Assembly (NCBI GenBank): GCA_944390145.1
Contig: CALXOY010000028.1
Location: 1 to 42,773, forward strand
DNA from: an uncultured Duodenibacillus sp.
GTDB lineage: Bacteria > Pseudomonadota > Gammaproteobacteria > Burkholderiales > Burkholderiaceae_F
Length of the DNA: 42,773 bases
Direction of reading: 5' to 3'
The notes beneath the pieces were generated by a model, which saw only the letters and a program-made list of their open reading frames with translations, made no database searches and had not been told where the DNA came from. Position numbers and translations under genes: made by a program. Of this stretch, positions 26,401 through 34,029 are shown one piece after another (position 1 is the first letter of the stretch; every line of letters begins with the position of its first letter).

Positions 26401-26621
26401 TCCAAACCGGTCATGTTCTGCTCGATCACCTGCGTGACCGTGCGCGACATCGTTTCAGCCGATGCGCCCGGGTAGGTTGCCGTGACGCGCACCTGCGGCG
26501 GCGCAATATTGGGGTACTGCGACACCGGCAGGTTGAAAATGGCCAGGATGCCTGCGAGCATGATCGAGATGGCGATCACCCACGCAAAAATCGGCCTGTT
26601 AACAAAGAAGCGGCTAAGCAT
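23454..26621 (-). CDS. RND multidrug efflux pump, AcrB/MexB (HAE1) type
   Basis: This 1055-residue inner-membrane transporter has the twelve-span, duplicated RND layout with two large periplasmic loops. It begins MLSRFFVNRPIFAWVIAISI, carries the proton-relay aspartate pair in GLLVDDAIVVVENVERVM (near residue 405), and has GSSYVNDFMDQGR and GLVSKNAILIVEFARDL in the second half. The length and motifs are those of hydrophobic and amphiphilic drug pumps rather than heavy-metal RND pumps. It lies 20 nt after the adaptor gene and 3 nt before the channel gene. Confidence 0.97.
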   Translation of the reverse strand: MLSRFFVNRPIFAWVIAISIMLAGILAIFNLPVSQYPNIAPPQVRVTATYPGASAETMSRTVTQVIEQNMTGLDGLIYMSSNSDSTGRMTITLTFVAGTNPDIAQVQVQNKLSMAEPTLPDTVRQLGVQVQKSSASFLQVVGFVDRSGKLTSGDLGDFLTNHIEEPLARLEGVGEVTVFGASYAMRIWMDPALLMKYGLEVTDVMNAIRSQNVQVASGDIAGQPTNGKRMITATIRASSLLNTPEQFEQIALKTLADGSVVRIKDIGEAALGQESYTFQGNYDGQPSSGVAISLSSGANALATAARVQAKIDELRPFFPEGVEAVIPFDTTPFVRAAMHEVVKTLFEAIVLVVCVMFLFLQNWRATIIPTISVPVVLLGTFAVLALMGYSINMLTMFALVLAIGLLVDDAIVVVENVERVMMDRRCDPKTATIESMQEITGALVGIAMVLSAVFVPMAFFGGSTGVIYRQFSVTIVSAMLLSVVVALTLIPALCASILKQVDVEHEKATTGFFGKFNQAFDALTRGVRVSVRMFVRRIARLLVLYVVLLGAVVLGFMKVPSAFMPSEDQGVLLMMLQTPASATAERTDVVLDRFQKVIRANEKKDVEHVFTVRGYSFAGTGQNNAMGFIKLKDWSERKDESSSADSVMMRSLGTLFSPAFKDAQGFVFQLPAVPELGVADGFDFFLQDRSGLGHDRLMQVMNEFLAKANADPRLRQVRHNGMPDAPMVQLNVDYEKARTLGVSETQINTTLNAAFGSSYVNDFMDQGRLKKVYVQGIPDSRGEEADLAKWYVKSSLTGEMVPFSSFVTTSWTSGSPRLDRFNAIDAVNIQGSPAPGVSSGEAMQAIEEILAQMPHGYSIEWNGVSYQERVAGSNAAPLYALSVLVVFLALAALYESWTIPIAVILVVPTGVVGALALTWICGKENDVYFQVGLLTTVGLVSKNAILIVEFARDLHEKGQEVLAAVVEAVRLRLRPILMTSLAFGLGVLPLAMASGAGAGAQSAIGVAVLGGMLTGTFLCIFFVPAFFVLVTRVFSGKKKPAAAAAPAVPPTESQK

Positions 26622-26641
26622 GCTCTGTCATCTCCCGTGCG

Positions 26642-27817
26642 TTACTTGGCTGCAGCGGCAGGCTGTTCTCCAAGGACGGTGCACTGCACGAGCGCCCCCG
26701 GAGCCACGCGCTGAAGGCCTTCGACGATGACCTTGTCGCCGGCCTTCAGGCCCTTGTCGATGATCCAGTTGGTTCCCTCGGTGCCGCCGATCACCACGTC
26801 GCGGCTTTCCACCTTGTTTTCAGCATTGACGACATAAACGTAGGGGTCGCCCGTCGTGCGGCGCATCGTGGCACGCTGATCGATCTTGATCACATCCTCG
26901 CGGATGCCGTCAACCAGTCGGGCGCGCACGAACATGCCCGGCAGCAGGTCGCCCTCGGGGTTGTTGAACACCGCGCGCACGCGCACCGTGCCGGTGCTTT
27001 CATCGACCAGGGCGTCCTTGAAGGTGAGCCGCCCGAGGTGCTTGTAGATCTTGCCGTTGTCGAGAACGAGCTGGACATCGGAGGATCCGTCATTATTGAC
27101 CTTGATCGTGCCGTTGGCCGCCTGTTCACGCAGGCGTGCAAGCTCGTTGAAGGACTGCGTCACGTCGACATAAATCGGATCGAGCTGCTGGACAACCGTC
27201 AGCCGCGCCGTTTGATTGGCTGTCACCAGGGCGCCGGGCGTCACTTCAGAAAGCGAGACGCGGCCCGTAATCGGGCTTCTCACCTCGGTGTAGCGCAGAT
27301 TGATCTGCGCGGTGTCAAGCGCCGCCTTGGCGGCCTCCACATTGGCCTCCGCCACCTTGTATGCCGCCTGGGCCTGATCATTTGCCGAACGGCTCACCGC
27401 GTTGATTTTGACAAGCTCGGCCGAGCGCTTGGCATCAGCCTTGGTCGAAGCCAGGTTGGCGCGGGCCTGCAGAAGGGATGCCTTGGCCGACTCCACCTGC
27501 GCCTTGTAAAGCGCGGGATCAATGCGATAGAGCGACTGCCCCTCCTTCACCATGGCGCCTTCCTTGAAGAGGCGCTTCTGGATGATGCCGCTCACCTGCG
27601 GCCTCACTTCGGCCACCTGATAGGCCGTTGTGCGGCCGGGGGCTTCCGTGCGGATGATGGCGTCGGAAAGCGTCACTTCCTGAACGACAACCTGAACCGC
27701 CTGCGGGGCTGCTGCAGCCTGCTTCTGACTGCCGCCCTTGTCGAGACAGCCGGTGAGCACTGCCGTTGCGGCACCAGCGGCAAGCAGCGCCTGCATCGCG
27801 CGAAATTTCAAAGCCAT
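26642..27817 (-). CDS. RND efflux periplasmic adaptor lipoprotein (AcrA/MexA type)
   Basis: From ATG at 27817 (GGAG 7 nt upstream) the protein is 391 residues; the frame extends to 27898, but that part is out of place before the lipoprotein signal. The lipobox LTG-C puts the lipid-bearing cysteine at residue 24. Then come the lipoyl half-motifs (VRPQVSGIIQKRLFKEGAMVKEGQSLYRID), a long coiled-coil hairpin (about 90-170, AKASLLQARANLASTKADAK), the second lipoyl half (RSPITGRVSLSEVTPGALV), and the beta-barrel and membrane-proximal domains. It bridges pump and channel. It is the first gene of the operon and lies just behind the promoter/operator. Confidence 0.95.
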   Translation of the reverse strand: MALKFRAMQALLAAGAATAVLTGCLDKGGSQKQAAAAPQAVQVVVQEVTLSDAIIRTEAPGRTTAYQVAEVRPQVSGIIQKRLFKEGAMVKEGQSLYRIDPALYKAQVESAKASLLQARANLASTKADAKRSAELVKINAVSRSANDQAQAAYKVAEANVEAAKAALDTAQINLRYTEVRSPITGRVSLSEVTPGALVTANQTARLTVVQQLDPIYVDVTQSFNELARLREQAANGTIKVNNDGSSDVQLVLDNGKIYKHLGRLTFKDALVDESTGTVRVRAVFNNPEGDLLPGMFVRARLVDGIREDVIKIDQRATMRRTTGDPYVYVVNAENKVESRDVVIGGTEGTNWIIDKGLKAGDKVIVEGLQRVAPGALVQCTVLGEQPAAAAK

Positions 27818-27962
27818 TCTGAGACTCCGTTGAATTCTTCTTGAATATCGTCTTGAAACCAGATTGCGCCGGCCGGGGAGGCCTTCGAGCCCCGTCACGC
27901 TGCGGCCGGCGTCAGTCCAAGCGGGATTTTCAGGGAAAAAGAACCCCCGCCTCCCGTTGAAA

Positions 27963-27978
27963 CTGAACGAGCGTTCAG
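27963..27978. promoter_or_regulatory. Inverted repeat CTGAACG-AG-CGTTCAG, candidate TetR operator
   Basis: Two exact 7-bp arms flank a 2-bp centre. The repeat lies one base downstream of the putative -10 element of the efflux operon, so it would cover the transcription start. Short-spaced AACG/CGTT palindromes are common TetR-family targets, and the operon ends with a tetR gene. Confidence 0.72.
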
Positions 27979-27979
27979 C

Positions 27980-28008
27980 ATTGTAATCAGATTTTTTCTT
28001 TTTGCTTC
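27980..28008 (-). promoter_or_regulatory. Putative promoter of the RND efflux operon
   Basis: On the minus strand the -10 element is TACAAT (27985-27980). At 17-bp spacing the -35 position (28008-28003) is GAAGCA, a weak match. Transcription would start inside the inverted repeat at 27963-27978. Together with that repeat and the glmS terminator this accounts for the 248-bp gap between the adaptor gene and glmS. Confidence 0.5.
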
Positions 28009-28020
28009 CGTGCGGGTGTA

Positions 28021-28056
28021 AAAGACCGCCTCAAGGAAGCTCCCCGGGCGGTCTTT
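28021..28056 (-). terminator. Terminator of glmS
   Basis: AAAGACCGCC pairs with GGCGGTCTTT over a 16-nt loop. On the minus strand it begins 9 nt after the glmS stop and ends in TTTTAC. It insulates glmS from the efflux promoter. Confidence 0.78.
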
Positions 28057-28065
28057 GAGCCGTTT

Positions 28066-29895
28066 TTATTCCACCGTTACGCTCTTGGCGAGGTTGCGCG
28101 GCTTGTCCACGTCGGTGCCCCTGGCAAGCGCCGTGTGGTACGCCAGCAGCTGCAGCGGCACGATGTGCAGCATGGGCGAGAGGTCGCCGTAGTTTTCCGC
28201 AAGCCGGATCACATGCATCCCCTCGGTGTCTTCAATCACGCTGTCGCCGTCGGCAAAGACATACAGTTCGCCGCCTCTGGCGCGCACTTCCTGCATGTTG
28301 CTCTTGAGCTTTCCGAGGAGCTCATCGTTGGGGGCGATGGTCACCACAGGCATGTTGGCGTCGACCAGCGCTAGCGGACCGTGCTTGAGTTCGCCCGCAG
28401 GATACCCCTCGGCATGGATGTAGCTGATCTCCTTGAGCTTCAAGGCGCCTTCCAGCGCAATCGGGTAATGCATGCCGCGGCCGAGGAAAAGCGCATGCTC
28501 CTTGGCGGCGAAGCGCTCGGCCCAGGCAATGATGGAGGGCTCAAGCGCCAGAACACCGGTCATGGCGGCCGGAATGTGCCGCAGCTGCGCAAGCGCCTTT
28601 TCCTGCGCCTCGTCGCTCAACCTGCCGCGCAGCCGGGCAAAGACGAGCGTGAGCAGATAAAGCGCCGCCAGCTGCGTGGTGAAGGCCTTGGTGCTTGCCA
28701 CGCCGATTTCGACGCCGGCGCGCGTGATGTAGGCAAGACTGCTTTCGTGCACCAGGGCGCTTTGCGCCACATTGCAGATGGTGAGCGTCTTCGTCATGCC
28801 CATGCTCACGGCATGCTTCAATGCAGCAAGCGTATCGGCCGTTTCGCCGGACTGCGAAATCGTCACCACCAGGGTGTCGGGATCGGCAATCGAAACGCGG
28901 TAGCGGTATTCGCTGGCAATTTCCACGTCCACCGGCACACCCGCGATCGCCTCAAGCCAGTACTTGGAGGTGAGCGCCGCATAAAAGCTCGTGCCGCACG
29001 CAAGCATCAGGATGCGCCGCACCTTGCGGAAGACCTCCTCGGCACCGGCGCCAAAAAGGGTGGGCGTAATGCCCTGAACGCCTTCCAGCGTATCGGCAAT
29101 GGCGCGCGGCTGCTCGAAAATCTCCTTTTGCATGTAGTGGCGGTAGGGGCCGAGCTCGGCGGCTGCGGCGCAGGCCTGCACAACCACCGTTTTGCGCTCA
29201 ACGGGCTCCCAGGCATCGGGAGCGGTGCGCGAATAGACCTCGACCTTGCCGCGGGTCATTGACACGATGTCGCCGTCTTCCAGATACACGATGCGGTCGG
29301 TGACGCCGACAAGCGCCATGGCGTCGCTCGCAAGAAAGTTCTCCCCTTCTCCGATTCCCGCCACAAGGGGCGACCCCTGACGGGCGCCCACGATGCGCTC
29401 GGGATGGCGCTTGTCGAACACCGCCACGGCATAGGCGCCGGTAACCCGCGACAGCGCTTTTTTGAGCGCTTCAAGAAGGTCGTCCTTCAGGTAGAAGTTC
29501 ACCAGATGCGCGAGCACCTCCGTGTCGGTCTGGCTTTGCATCTTCACGCCCGTGGCCTCAAGCTCGGCCTTGAGTTCGGCGAAGTTTTCAATGATGCCGT
29601 TGTGCACCAGCGCAATCCGGTTGCCCGCAATATGTGGATGGGCGTTGGCCACCACCGGACCGCCGTGCGTGGCCCAGCGCGTGTGTGCAATGCCCACGGC
29701 CCCCTTCAGGCCCTCGGCTTGAACCTGGGCGGCGAGGTCCTTGACGCGGGCCACGCTGCGGGCGCGCTCGATTTCCCCGTTGTGCACCACCGCCACGCCG
29801 CAGCTGTCGTAGCCGCGGTACTCAAGGCGCTTCAACCCCTGAAGCAGAACGGGAACGATGTTCCTGCCGGAAACTCCGGCCACAATTCCGCACAT
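28066..29895 (-). CDS. glmS: Glutamine-fructose-6-phosphate aminotransferase
   Basis: This 609-residue enzyme makes glucosamine-6-phosphate, the first step to UDP-GlcNAc for peptidoglycan and lipopolysaccharide. Cys2 ([12 protein letters not shown]) is the glutaminase nucleophile. [18 protein letters not shown] and [12 protein letters not shown] belong to the N-terminal amidotransferase domain. The two sugar isomerase (SIS) domains show [37 protein letters not shown] and [30 protein letters not shown] read across the region 300-500. The end [12 protein letters not shown] is typical. It follows glmU after 17 nt, giving a glmU-glmS operon. Confidence 0.98.
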   Translation of the reverse strand: MCGIVAGVSGRNIVPVLLQGLKRLEYRGYDSCGVAVVHNGEIERARSVARVKDLAAQVQAEGLKGAVGIAHTRWATHGGPVVANAHPHIAGNRIALVHNGIIENFAELKAELEATGVKMQSQTDTEVLAHLVNFYLKDDLLEALKKALSRVTGAYAVAVFDKRHPERIVGARQGSPLVAGIGEGENFLASDAMALVGVTDRIVYLEDGDIVSMTRGKVEVYSRTAPDAWEPVERKTVVVQACAAAAELGPYRHYMQKEIFEQPRAIADTLEGVQGITPTLFGAGAEEVFRKVRRILMLACGTSFYAALTSKYWLEAIAGVPVDVEIASEYRYRVSIADPDTLVVTISQSGETADTLAALKHAVSMGMTKTLTICNVAQSALVHESSLAYITRAGVEIGVASTKAFTTQLAALYLLTLVFARLRGRLSDEAQEKALAQLRHIPAAMTGVLALEPSIIAWAERFAAKEHALFLGRGMHYPIALEGALKLKEISYIHAEGYPAGELKHGPLALVDANMPVVTIAPNDELLGKLKSNMQEVRARGGELYVFADGDSVIEDTEGMHVIRLAENYGDLSPMLHIVPLQLLAYHTALARGTDVDKPRNLAKSVTVE

Positions 29896-29912
29896 GACGA
29901 TTTCCTCCGCGC

Positions 29913-31295
29913 TTAGTTCTTGACGAACGTATAACCCTCAGGAACCGGAGGCTTCCACCCCTCAATCGTTGTCTGGCGGGCGCGCCCCACGGTGAGCTTG
30001 TCGGCGGGCGCATCATGGGTGAGCGTCGTGCCCGCACCGATGGTGGCGCCGGCCCCCACGGTCACAGGAGCCACAAGCTGCGTGCCGGAACCGACAAACA
30101 CGCGGTCTTCGATCACCGTGCGGAACTTCTGCACGCCGTTGTAGTTGCAGGTGATGGTGCCCGCGCCGATGTTCACGCCCGCGCCCATCGTGGTGTCGCC
30201 GATGTAGGAGAGATGGTTCACCTTGGAGCCCTCGCCGATCTCGGACTTTTTGATTTCAACAAAGTTGCCGATGTGCACATTGCCGGCCAGATCCGCCCCC
30301 GGACGCAGACGGCTGTAGGGGCCGATTCTGGCGCCTTCGCCGACTTTCGCTGAATCAATATGCGTAAAAGCCTCAATGCGGGTGCCGGCTGCGATCTCCG
30401 CGTTGCGGATCACACAGTAGGGGCCGACATGCACGCCGTCGCCCAACTTGACGTGCCCTTCAAAAATGCAGCCCACATCGATCACCACGTCGCTGCCGCA
30501 TTCCAGATTTCCGCGGATGTCAAGCCGCGAGGGGTCGATCACCGTCACGCCGCTTTCGGTGAGCTCTTCGGCCAGATGATCCTGCCAGATGCCCTCAAGA
30601 CGGGCGAGCTGCGTCTTGGAATTGACGCCTTCAACTTCAAAGCTGCGGCGCGGCCTCGCGGAATTGATCCGCACGCCGTCGCGTACGGCAAGCCCGATGA
30701 TGTCGGTGAGGTAGTACTCGCCATGCGCGTTGGAGGTCTTGAGTTCGGAAAGCCAGCCTGCCAGACGGGCTGTCGGCAGCAGCATGATGCCGGTGTTGAC
30801 TTCGCGAATCTGCTTTTGTCCCTCGGTGGCGTCCTTTTGCTCCACAATGGCCACAATGCGCCCCTTCTGGCGCAGAATCCGTCCGTAGCCCGTGGGATTG
30901 CGCAGCACCGTGGTGAGAATGGCCATGCCGTCGCCGGCGGCGGCCCGCAGTCGCTCAATCGTTTCCGGCTGCACAAGCGGCACGTCGCCCAAAAGCACCA
31001 GCGTGTACTCAGCCTGCTCATCAAGCGAGGCCAACGCGCACTGCAGGGCGTGACCGGTGCCAAGCTGGGGCTGCTGCAGTGCAAACCGCAGTTTTTCATC
31101 GCCGGCAAAAGCGGCCTGCACGGCATCCGCCCCGCAGCCCACCACAACGACGGTGCGGCTCACGTCAGGCAGCTTGGCCACGGTTTCAAGCACATGTCCG
31201 AGCATGGGCTTGCCTGCAAGCGGCTGAAGCACTTTCGGCAGCTTCGAGTGCATGCGCTTGCCCTGGCCTGCAGCCAGGATGACGACATTGATCAT
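29913..31295 (-). CDS. glmU: Bifunctional GlmU: GlcN-1-P acetyltransferase / GlcNAc-1-P uridyltransferase
   Basis: From ATG at 31295 (AGGA 8 nt upstream) the product is 460 residues; the frame opens at 31469 but the first 58 residues are not GlmU-like. The N-terminal pyrophosphorylase domain starts [20 protein letters not shown] with the nucleotide-binding loop, followed by TGHALQCAL and LLGDVPLV. The C-terminal left-handed beta helix shows repeated hexapeptides and the acetyltransferase segment [21 protein letters not shown]. It makes UDP-GlcNAc and lies directly before glmS. Confidence 0.97.
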   Translation of the reverse strand: MINVVILAAGQGKRMHSKLPKVLQPLAGKPMLGHVLETVAKLPDVSRTVVVVGCGADAVQAAFAGDEKLRFALQQPQLGTGHALQCALASLDEQAEYTLVLLGDVPLVQPETIERLRAAAGDGMAILTTVLRNPTGYGRILRQKGRIVAIVEQKDATEGQKQIREVNTGIMLLPTARLAGWLSELKTSNAHGEYYLTDIIGLAVRDGVRINSARPRRSFEVEGVNSKTQLARLEGIWQDHLAEELTESGVTVIDPSRLDIRGNLECGSDVVIDVGCIFEGHVKLGDGVHVGPYCVIRNAEIAAGTRIEAFTHIDSAKVGEGARIGPYSRLRPGADLAGNVHIGNFVEIKKSEIGEGSKVNHLSYIGDTTMGAGVNIGAGTITCNYNGVQKFRTVIEDRVFVGSGTQLVAPVTVGAGATIGAGTTLTHDAPADKLTVGRARQTTIEGWKPPVPEGYTFVKN

Positions 31296-31409
31296 GTTGA
31301 ATTCCTTTCTGAAGATGCGCCCTTTGCTTTCGGTTGGATTCGGGCGGTTTTGGGTGATGTAAACGAAGCTATTGTGCCATTGTGCACGTCGTTTCGGAGG
31401 GGACATGAC

Positions 31410-31444
31410 AAAGCCCGCCGCAAAAAAACAAGCTGGCGGGCTTT
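31410..31444 (-). terminator. Probable terminator of the Tim44-like gene
   Basis: AAAGCCCGCC pairs with GGCGGGCTTT across a 15-nt loop. On the minus strand it lies 41 nt after the Tim44-like stop codon and upstream of glmU. The T run after the stem is short, so strength is uncertain. Confidence 0.7.
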
Positions 31445-31485
31445 GGAAATTGCCGACGGCGCTGCGCACCGTCTGTCAGATGGCG

Positions 31486-32508
31486 TCAGGCTGCGGCGAC
31501 CTGCTCGATGCCGGCCAGAAGCCAGCCGCTCGAGTCGTCGTCCTTGCGGGTGAGCACCCAGCGCTCGTGGACTTCTTCGAATTCGCCGTCGATCTTCATG
31601 GCGCCGTTGAATTCCACCACGGCGATGTGTTCGGCCGAATCGGCGAGCTTGGCAACGCCAAGCAGCTTGTCGTCAAGATTGATGATTTCAGAAGTCTGAC
31701 GGGCGCCGCCGCGCTCACGCAGGCAGTGCGTGAGTTCAATGAAGAGCTCGTCGGTCGTGAAGTCGCTGAGCGAGTTGTAGTCGCCCGTATCCCAGGCTTT
31801 CTGCAGGCGTACGAAATTTTCCTTGGCCACGCGTTCAAACCCTTCGACGTCAAAGCCGGCCGGAATCTGCAGTCCGCTGTCGGCTGCACCCTGCACATCG
31901 CCCGCAGGCTGGCGGGCAAACATATCCATCACGCTGCCCGGACGCGCCCCCATCGTTTCGGGCTTCACCGCGGCGGCCGCTGCAGGCGTCTCAGGCTGCG
32001 AAGCGCCGGCAACAGGCTGCTGCGCCTGCGAAAAGCTGTTCGGAGAAGCCGCGCCGGCAGCTCCAGCTGCACGAGCCCCCGCATTGCCGGCGGCAGCGGT
32101 GCGGCCGGCAAACAGACCGAGCACCTTGCGCAGCACGAAAAAGAGCACCAGAGCCATCAGCACCACCATGATGATCTGGCCGAGCCCTTCGGAGAGCCCC
32201 AGGGCGCTCAAGAGCGCCGTGATGCCGAGGGCGGCGGCCGCCCCCATGAGGATGTTGCGCATCATGGAGGGCTTGGCGGCATTGGCGGCGGCGCCAGCGG
32301 CATTTTGCTGCTGGGCGGCGTTCTGACGGTTGGCCTGGTTCTGACGCAAGGCCGGAGCCTGAGGCGCGGGAGTTGCCTTTTGCAGCGTCGGTGCGGGACG
32401 GCCGAGATTCAGGCCTCCGCCCATGCGTCGGGCGGCCTCGGCGTTGTCAACGGCGGTGGTGAGCATCACCAGACCGACGGCCAGAACGGCAAAAAACTTT
32501 TTCATCAT
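31486..32508 (-). CDS. Tim44-like domain membrane protein
   Basis: From ATG at 32508 the product is 340 residues. It has a signal/anchor (MMKKFFAVLAVGLVMLTTAV), a low-complexity Pro/Ala/Gln/Asn stretch (about 35-80), two hydrophobic segments (about 82-128) and an Ala/Gly-rich linker. The C-terminal domain (about 215-335: FVRLQKAWDTGDYNSLSDFTTDELF, HERWVLTRKDD) is of the Tim44/MBA1 type. Bacterial proteins of this layout are membrane-bound and of unknown role; the domain resembles the membrane-binding part of mitochondrial Tim44. It lies downstream of ubiE in the order DUF971-ubiE-Tim44-like, separated from ubiE by 145 nt, in which I see no convincing terminator. Confidence 0.85.
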   Translation of the reverse strand: MMKKFFAVLAVGLVMLTTAVDNAEAARRMGGGLNLGRPAPTLQKATPAPQAPALRQNQANRQNAAQQQNAAGAAANAAKPSMMRNILMGAAAALGITALLSALGLSEGLGQIIMVVLMALVLFFVLRKVLGLFAGRTAAAGNAGARAAGAAGAASPNSFSQAQQPVAGASQPETPAAAAAVKPETMGARPGSVMDMFARQPAGDVQGAADSGLQIPAGFDVEGFERVAKENFVRLQKAWDTGDYNSLSDFTTDELFIELTHCLRERGGARQTSEIINLDDKLLGVAKLADSAEHIAVVEFNGAMKIDGEFEEVHERWVLTRKDDDSSGWLLAGIEQVAAA

Positions 32509-32653
32509 GTTGTTTTTCTCTCTCATCAAATAACCGCACCTGCATGAAAAAACCCGTCGTCAGGCGCGGCAACGACCGTCCATTTTACGGAAGCCGCCGA
32601 CAGCTGAAAACGGGTGTTTCCTTCGATAATGTATGCAATAGTTACCAGAAACT

Positions 32654-33421
32654 TCAGGGCTTGAGTCCGATGTGCAGCGCGCAGACGCCGAAGGTCATGT
32701 TCTTCCAGGCGACGCGGTCAAGACCTGCCTGCTCCATGATGCCGGCGAGCGTCTGCTGATCCGGATGCATGCGGATGGATTCGGCCAGATAGCGGTAGCT
32801 GTCGGCGTCCCCGGCAATCTTCTTGCCCAGCCAGGGCATGATCTTGAACGAATACAAATCGTAGAAGGGGCGGAAAATCTTCCAGCAGCGGCTGAATTCA
32901 AGCACTACGACCTTTCCGCCGGGCCGCACCACGCGGGTCATTTCCCGCAGCGCCCGATCCTTGTGCGTCATATTGCGCAGGCCGAAGCTCACCACGGCGA
33001 TGTCAAAGTAATTGTCCTCAAAGGGAAGCGCCTCGCAGTCGCAAATGGCGACGTGCGCGCGGCACCCCACCGCCTGAAGACGCTTGACGCCCTCGCGGAT
33101 CATGCCGTGGTTGATGTCGGTGGCCCACACTTCGCCTTCACGGCCCACGGCCGCGCCGAAGCGGATGGCCATGTCGCAGGTGCCGGAGGCGATGTCGAGG
33201 ATCTTCTGCCCCCTGGATGCCCCGGACAGCGCCACGCACGTGTTCTTCCACATGCGGTGCAGACCGAAGCTCAGAACATCGTTCATGAGGTCATAGCGGG
33301 AGGCGACCCCCTCAAAGACCTCCTTGACGTTCTCCTCCTTGCGGCTTTCGTCCACCTTGCGGTAGCCGAAGTCGACCTGTTTTTCCTGTCCGCCGCTCTG
33401 GCGGCCGTTTTCTTCAGACAT
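32654..33421 (-). CDS. ubiE: Ubiquinone/menaquinone biosynthesis C-methyltransferase
   Basis: The 255-residue SAM-dependent enzyme methylates the ring carbon of demethylmenaquinone and the ubiquinone precursor. Family signatures are DFGYRKVDESRKEENVKEVF, ASRYDLMNDVLSFGLHRMWK, the SAM-binding motif LDIASGTCDMA, VSFGLRNMTHKDRALREM, VLEFS and a C-terminal LAGIMEQAGLDRVAWKNMTFG ending GLKP. The glycine motif has Ser and Cys where many homologues have Gly and Gly. It starts 9 nt after the DUF971 gene. Quinone synthesis fits with the cytochrome bd operon elsewhere in the window. Confidence 0.95.
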   Translation of the reverse strand: MSEENGRQSGGQEKQVDFGYRKVDESRKEENVKEVFEGVASRYDLMNDVLSFGLHRMWKNTCVALSGASRGQKILDIASGTCDMAIRFGAAVGREGEVWATDINHGMIREGVKRLQAVGCRAHVAICDCEALPFEDNYFDIAVVSFGLRNMTHKDRALREMTRVVRPGGKVVVLEFSRCWKIFRPFYDLYSFKIMPWLGKKIAGDADSYRYLAESIRMHPDQQTLAGIMEQAGLDRVAWKNMTFGVCALHIGLKP

Positions 33422-33430
33422 GGGCTGGCA

Positions 33431-33853
33431 TCAATGCTGATGGGAAGGACACGTCGCCTTGGGCTTTTCCATGAAGGGAGCGTTGGCGGGATCGGCGGGG
33501 TCGCGGCTTGCGCCGGCTTCCTTGAGCTTTTCAAGATATCCTTCCCAGAGCTCCTCCTTGCGGCTGCCGATGTCGATGAGGTAATCCCAGCTGTAGATGC
33601 CCGAATCGTGGCCGTCGTCAAACACAAAGCGCACGGCGTAACGGCCGACCGGCTCGACGGCCTTGATGTCCACATCGCGCTTGCCCACCTGAAGCTTGGC
33701 CTCATCCGGAGTGTGCCCGGTCACGTCGGCCGAAGGGGAGAACACGCGCAGGAACTCAAAGGAATACGAGAAGCTTTGTCCGTCGTCAAAGGCAATGTCA
33801 AAGCGCCTGCTTTTCTTGTGCAAGCTCATCTCAACGGGAAACGCCATCGTCAC
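33431..33853 (-). CDS. DUF971 (GBBH-like N-terminal domain) protein
   Basis: The 140-residue protein has the DUF971 core: FDIAFDDGQSFSYSFEFLRVFSPSADV, then VDIKAVEPVGRYAVRFVFDDGHDSGIYSWDYL. This zinc-binding-type fold resembles the N-terminal domain of gamma-butyrobetaine hydroxylase and is often fused or adjacent to iron-sulfur or quinone genes. The tail ends CPSHQH, a possible metal-binding end. GTG at 33853 has AGGA 4 nt upstream; ATG at 33847 is the alternative start. It precedes ubiE by 9 nt. A terminator-like hairpin stands only 14 nt upstream of its start. Confidence 0.88.
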   Translation of the reverse strand: MTMAFPVEMSLHKKSRRFDIAFDDGQSFSYSFEFLRVFSPSADVTGHTPDEAKLQVGKRDVDIKAVEPVGRYAVRFVFDDGHDSGIYSWDYLIDIGSRKEELWEGYLEKLKEAGASRDPADPANAPFMEKPKATCPSHQH

Positions 33854-33867
33854 GGTGTCCTAAAAAG

Positions 33868-33892
33868 GAAAAAAGCGCGCCGTCTGCGCGCT
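33868..33892 (-). terminator. Terminator of tRNA-Arg / leader hairpin of DUF971
   Basis: AGCGCGC pairs with GCGCGCT over a 5-nt loop (CGTCT), and on the minus strand the stem runs into TTTTTT. It starts 20 nt after the tRNA-Arg 3' end, so it probably ends tRNA transcription, but it also lies immediately before the DUF971 start. Confidence 0.88.
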
Positions 33893-33912
33893 CTCTTCAG
33901 TCTTTTGCTAAA

Positions 33913-33988
33913 TGGTGCCGCCGGCGGGACTCGAACCCACATCACAGCCTTCGGAGGGCCATATTCTATCCAGTTGAACTACGGCGAC
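33913..33988 (-). tRNA. tRNA-Arg (anticodon CCG)
   Basis: The minus strand gives a standard 76-nt tRNA with encoded CCA. Acceptor GTCGCCG pairs with CGGCGGC (one G-U), and the T-arm contains GTTCGAGTC. The anticodon loop is CTCCGAA with anticodon CCG, which reads CGG arginine codons. The stem includes G-U pairs. Confidence 0.96.
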
Positions 33989-33999
33989 AGCGGATCTGC

Positions 34000-34029
34000 A
34001 TTATACGTGACAGTGCCGCTGCGTCTCAA
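34000..34029 (-). promoter_or_regulatory. Sigma-70 promoter of tRNA-Arg
   Basis: On the minus strand TTGAGA (34029-34024), an 18-bp spacer and a perfect TATAAT (34005-34000) precede the tRNA 5' end by 11 nt. The -35 element overlaps the stop codon of priA. Confidence 0.82.

Noticed and set aside
24465-26714. 749-residue open frame opposite the RND pump gene
   Set aside because: It is a shadow of the highly conserved pump; the His/Arg/Gly-rich composition does not resemble a real protein.
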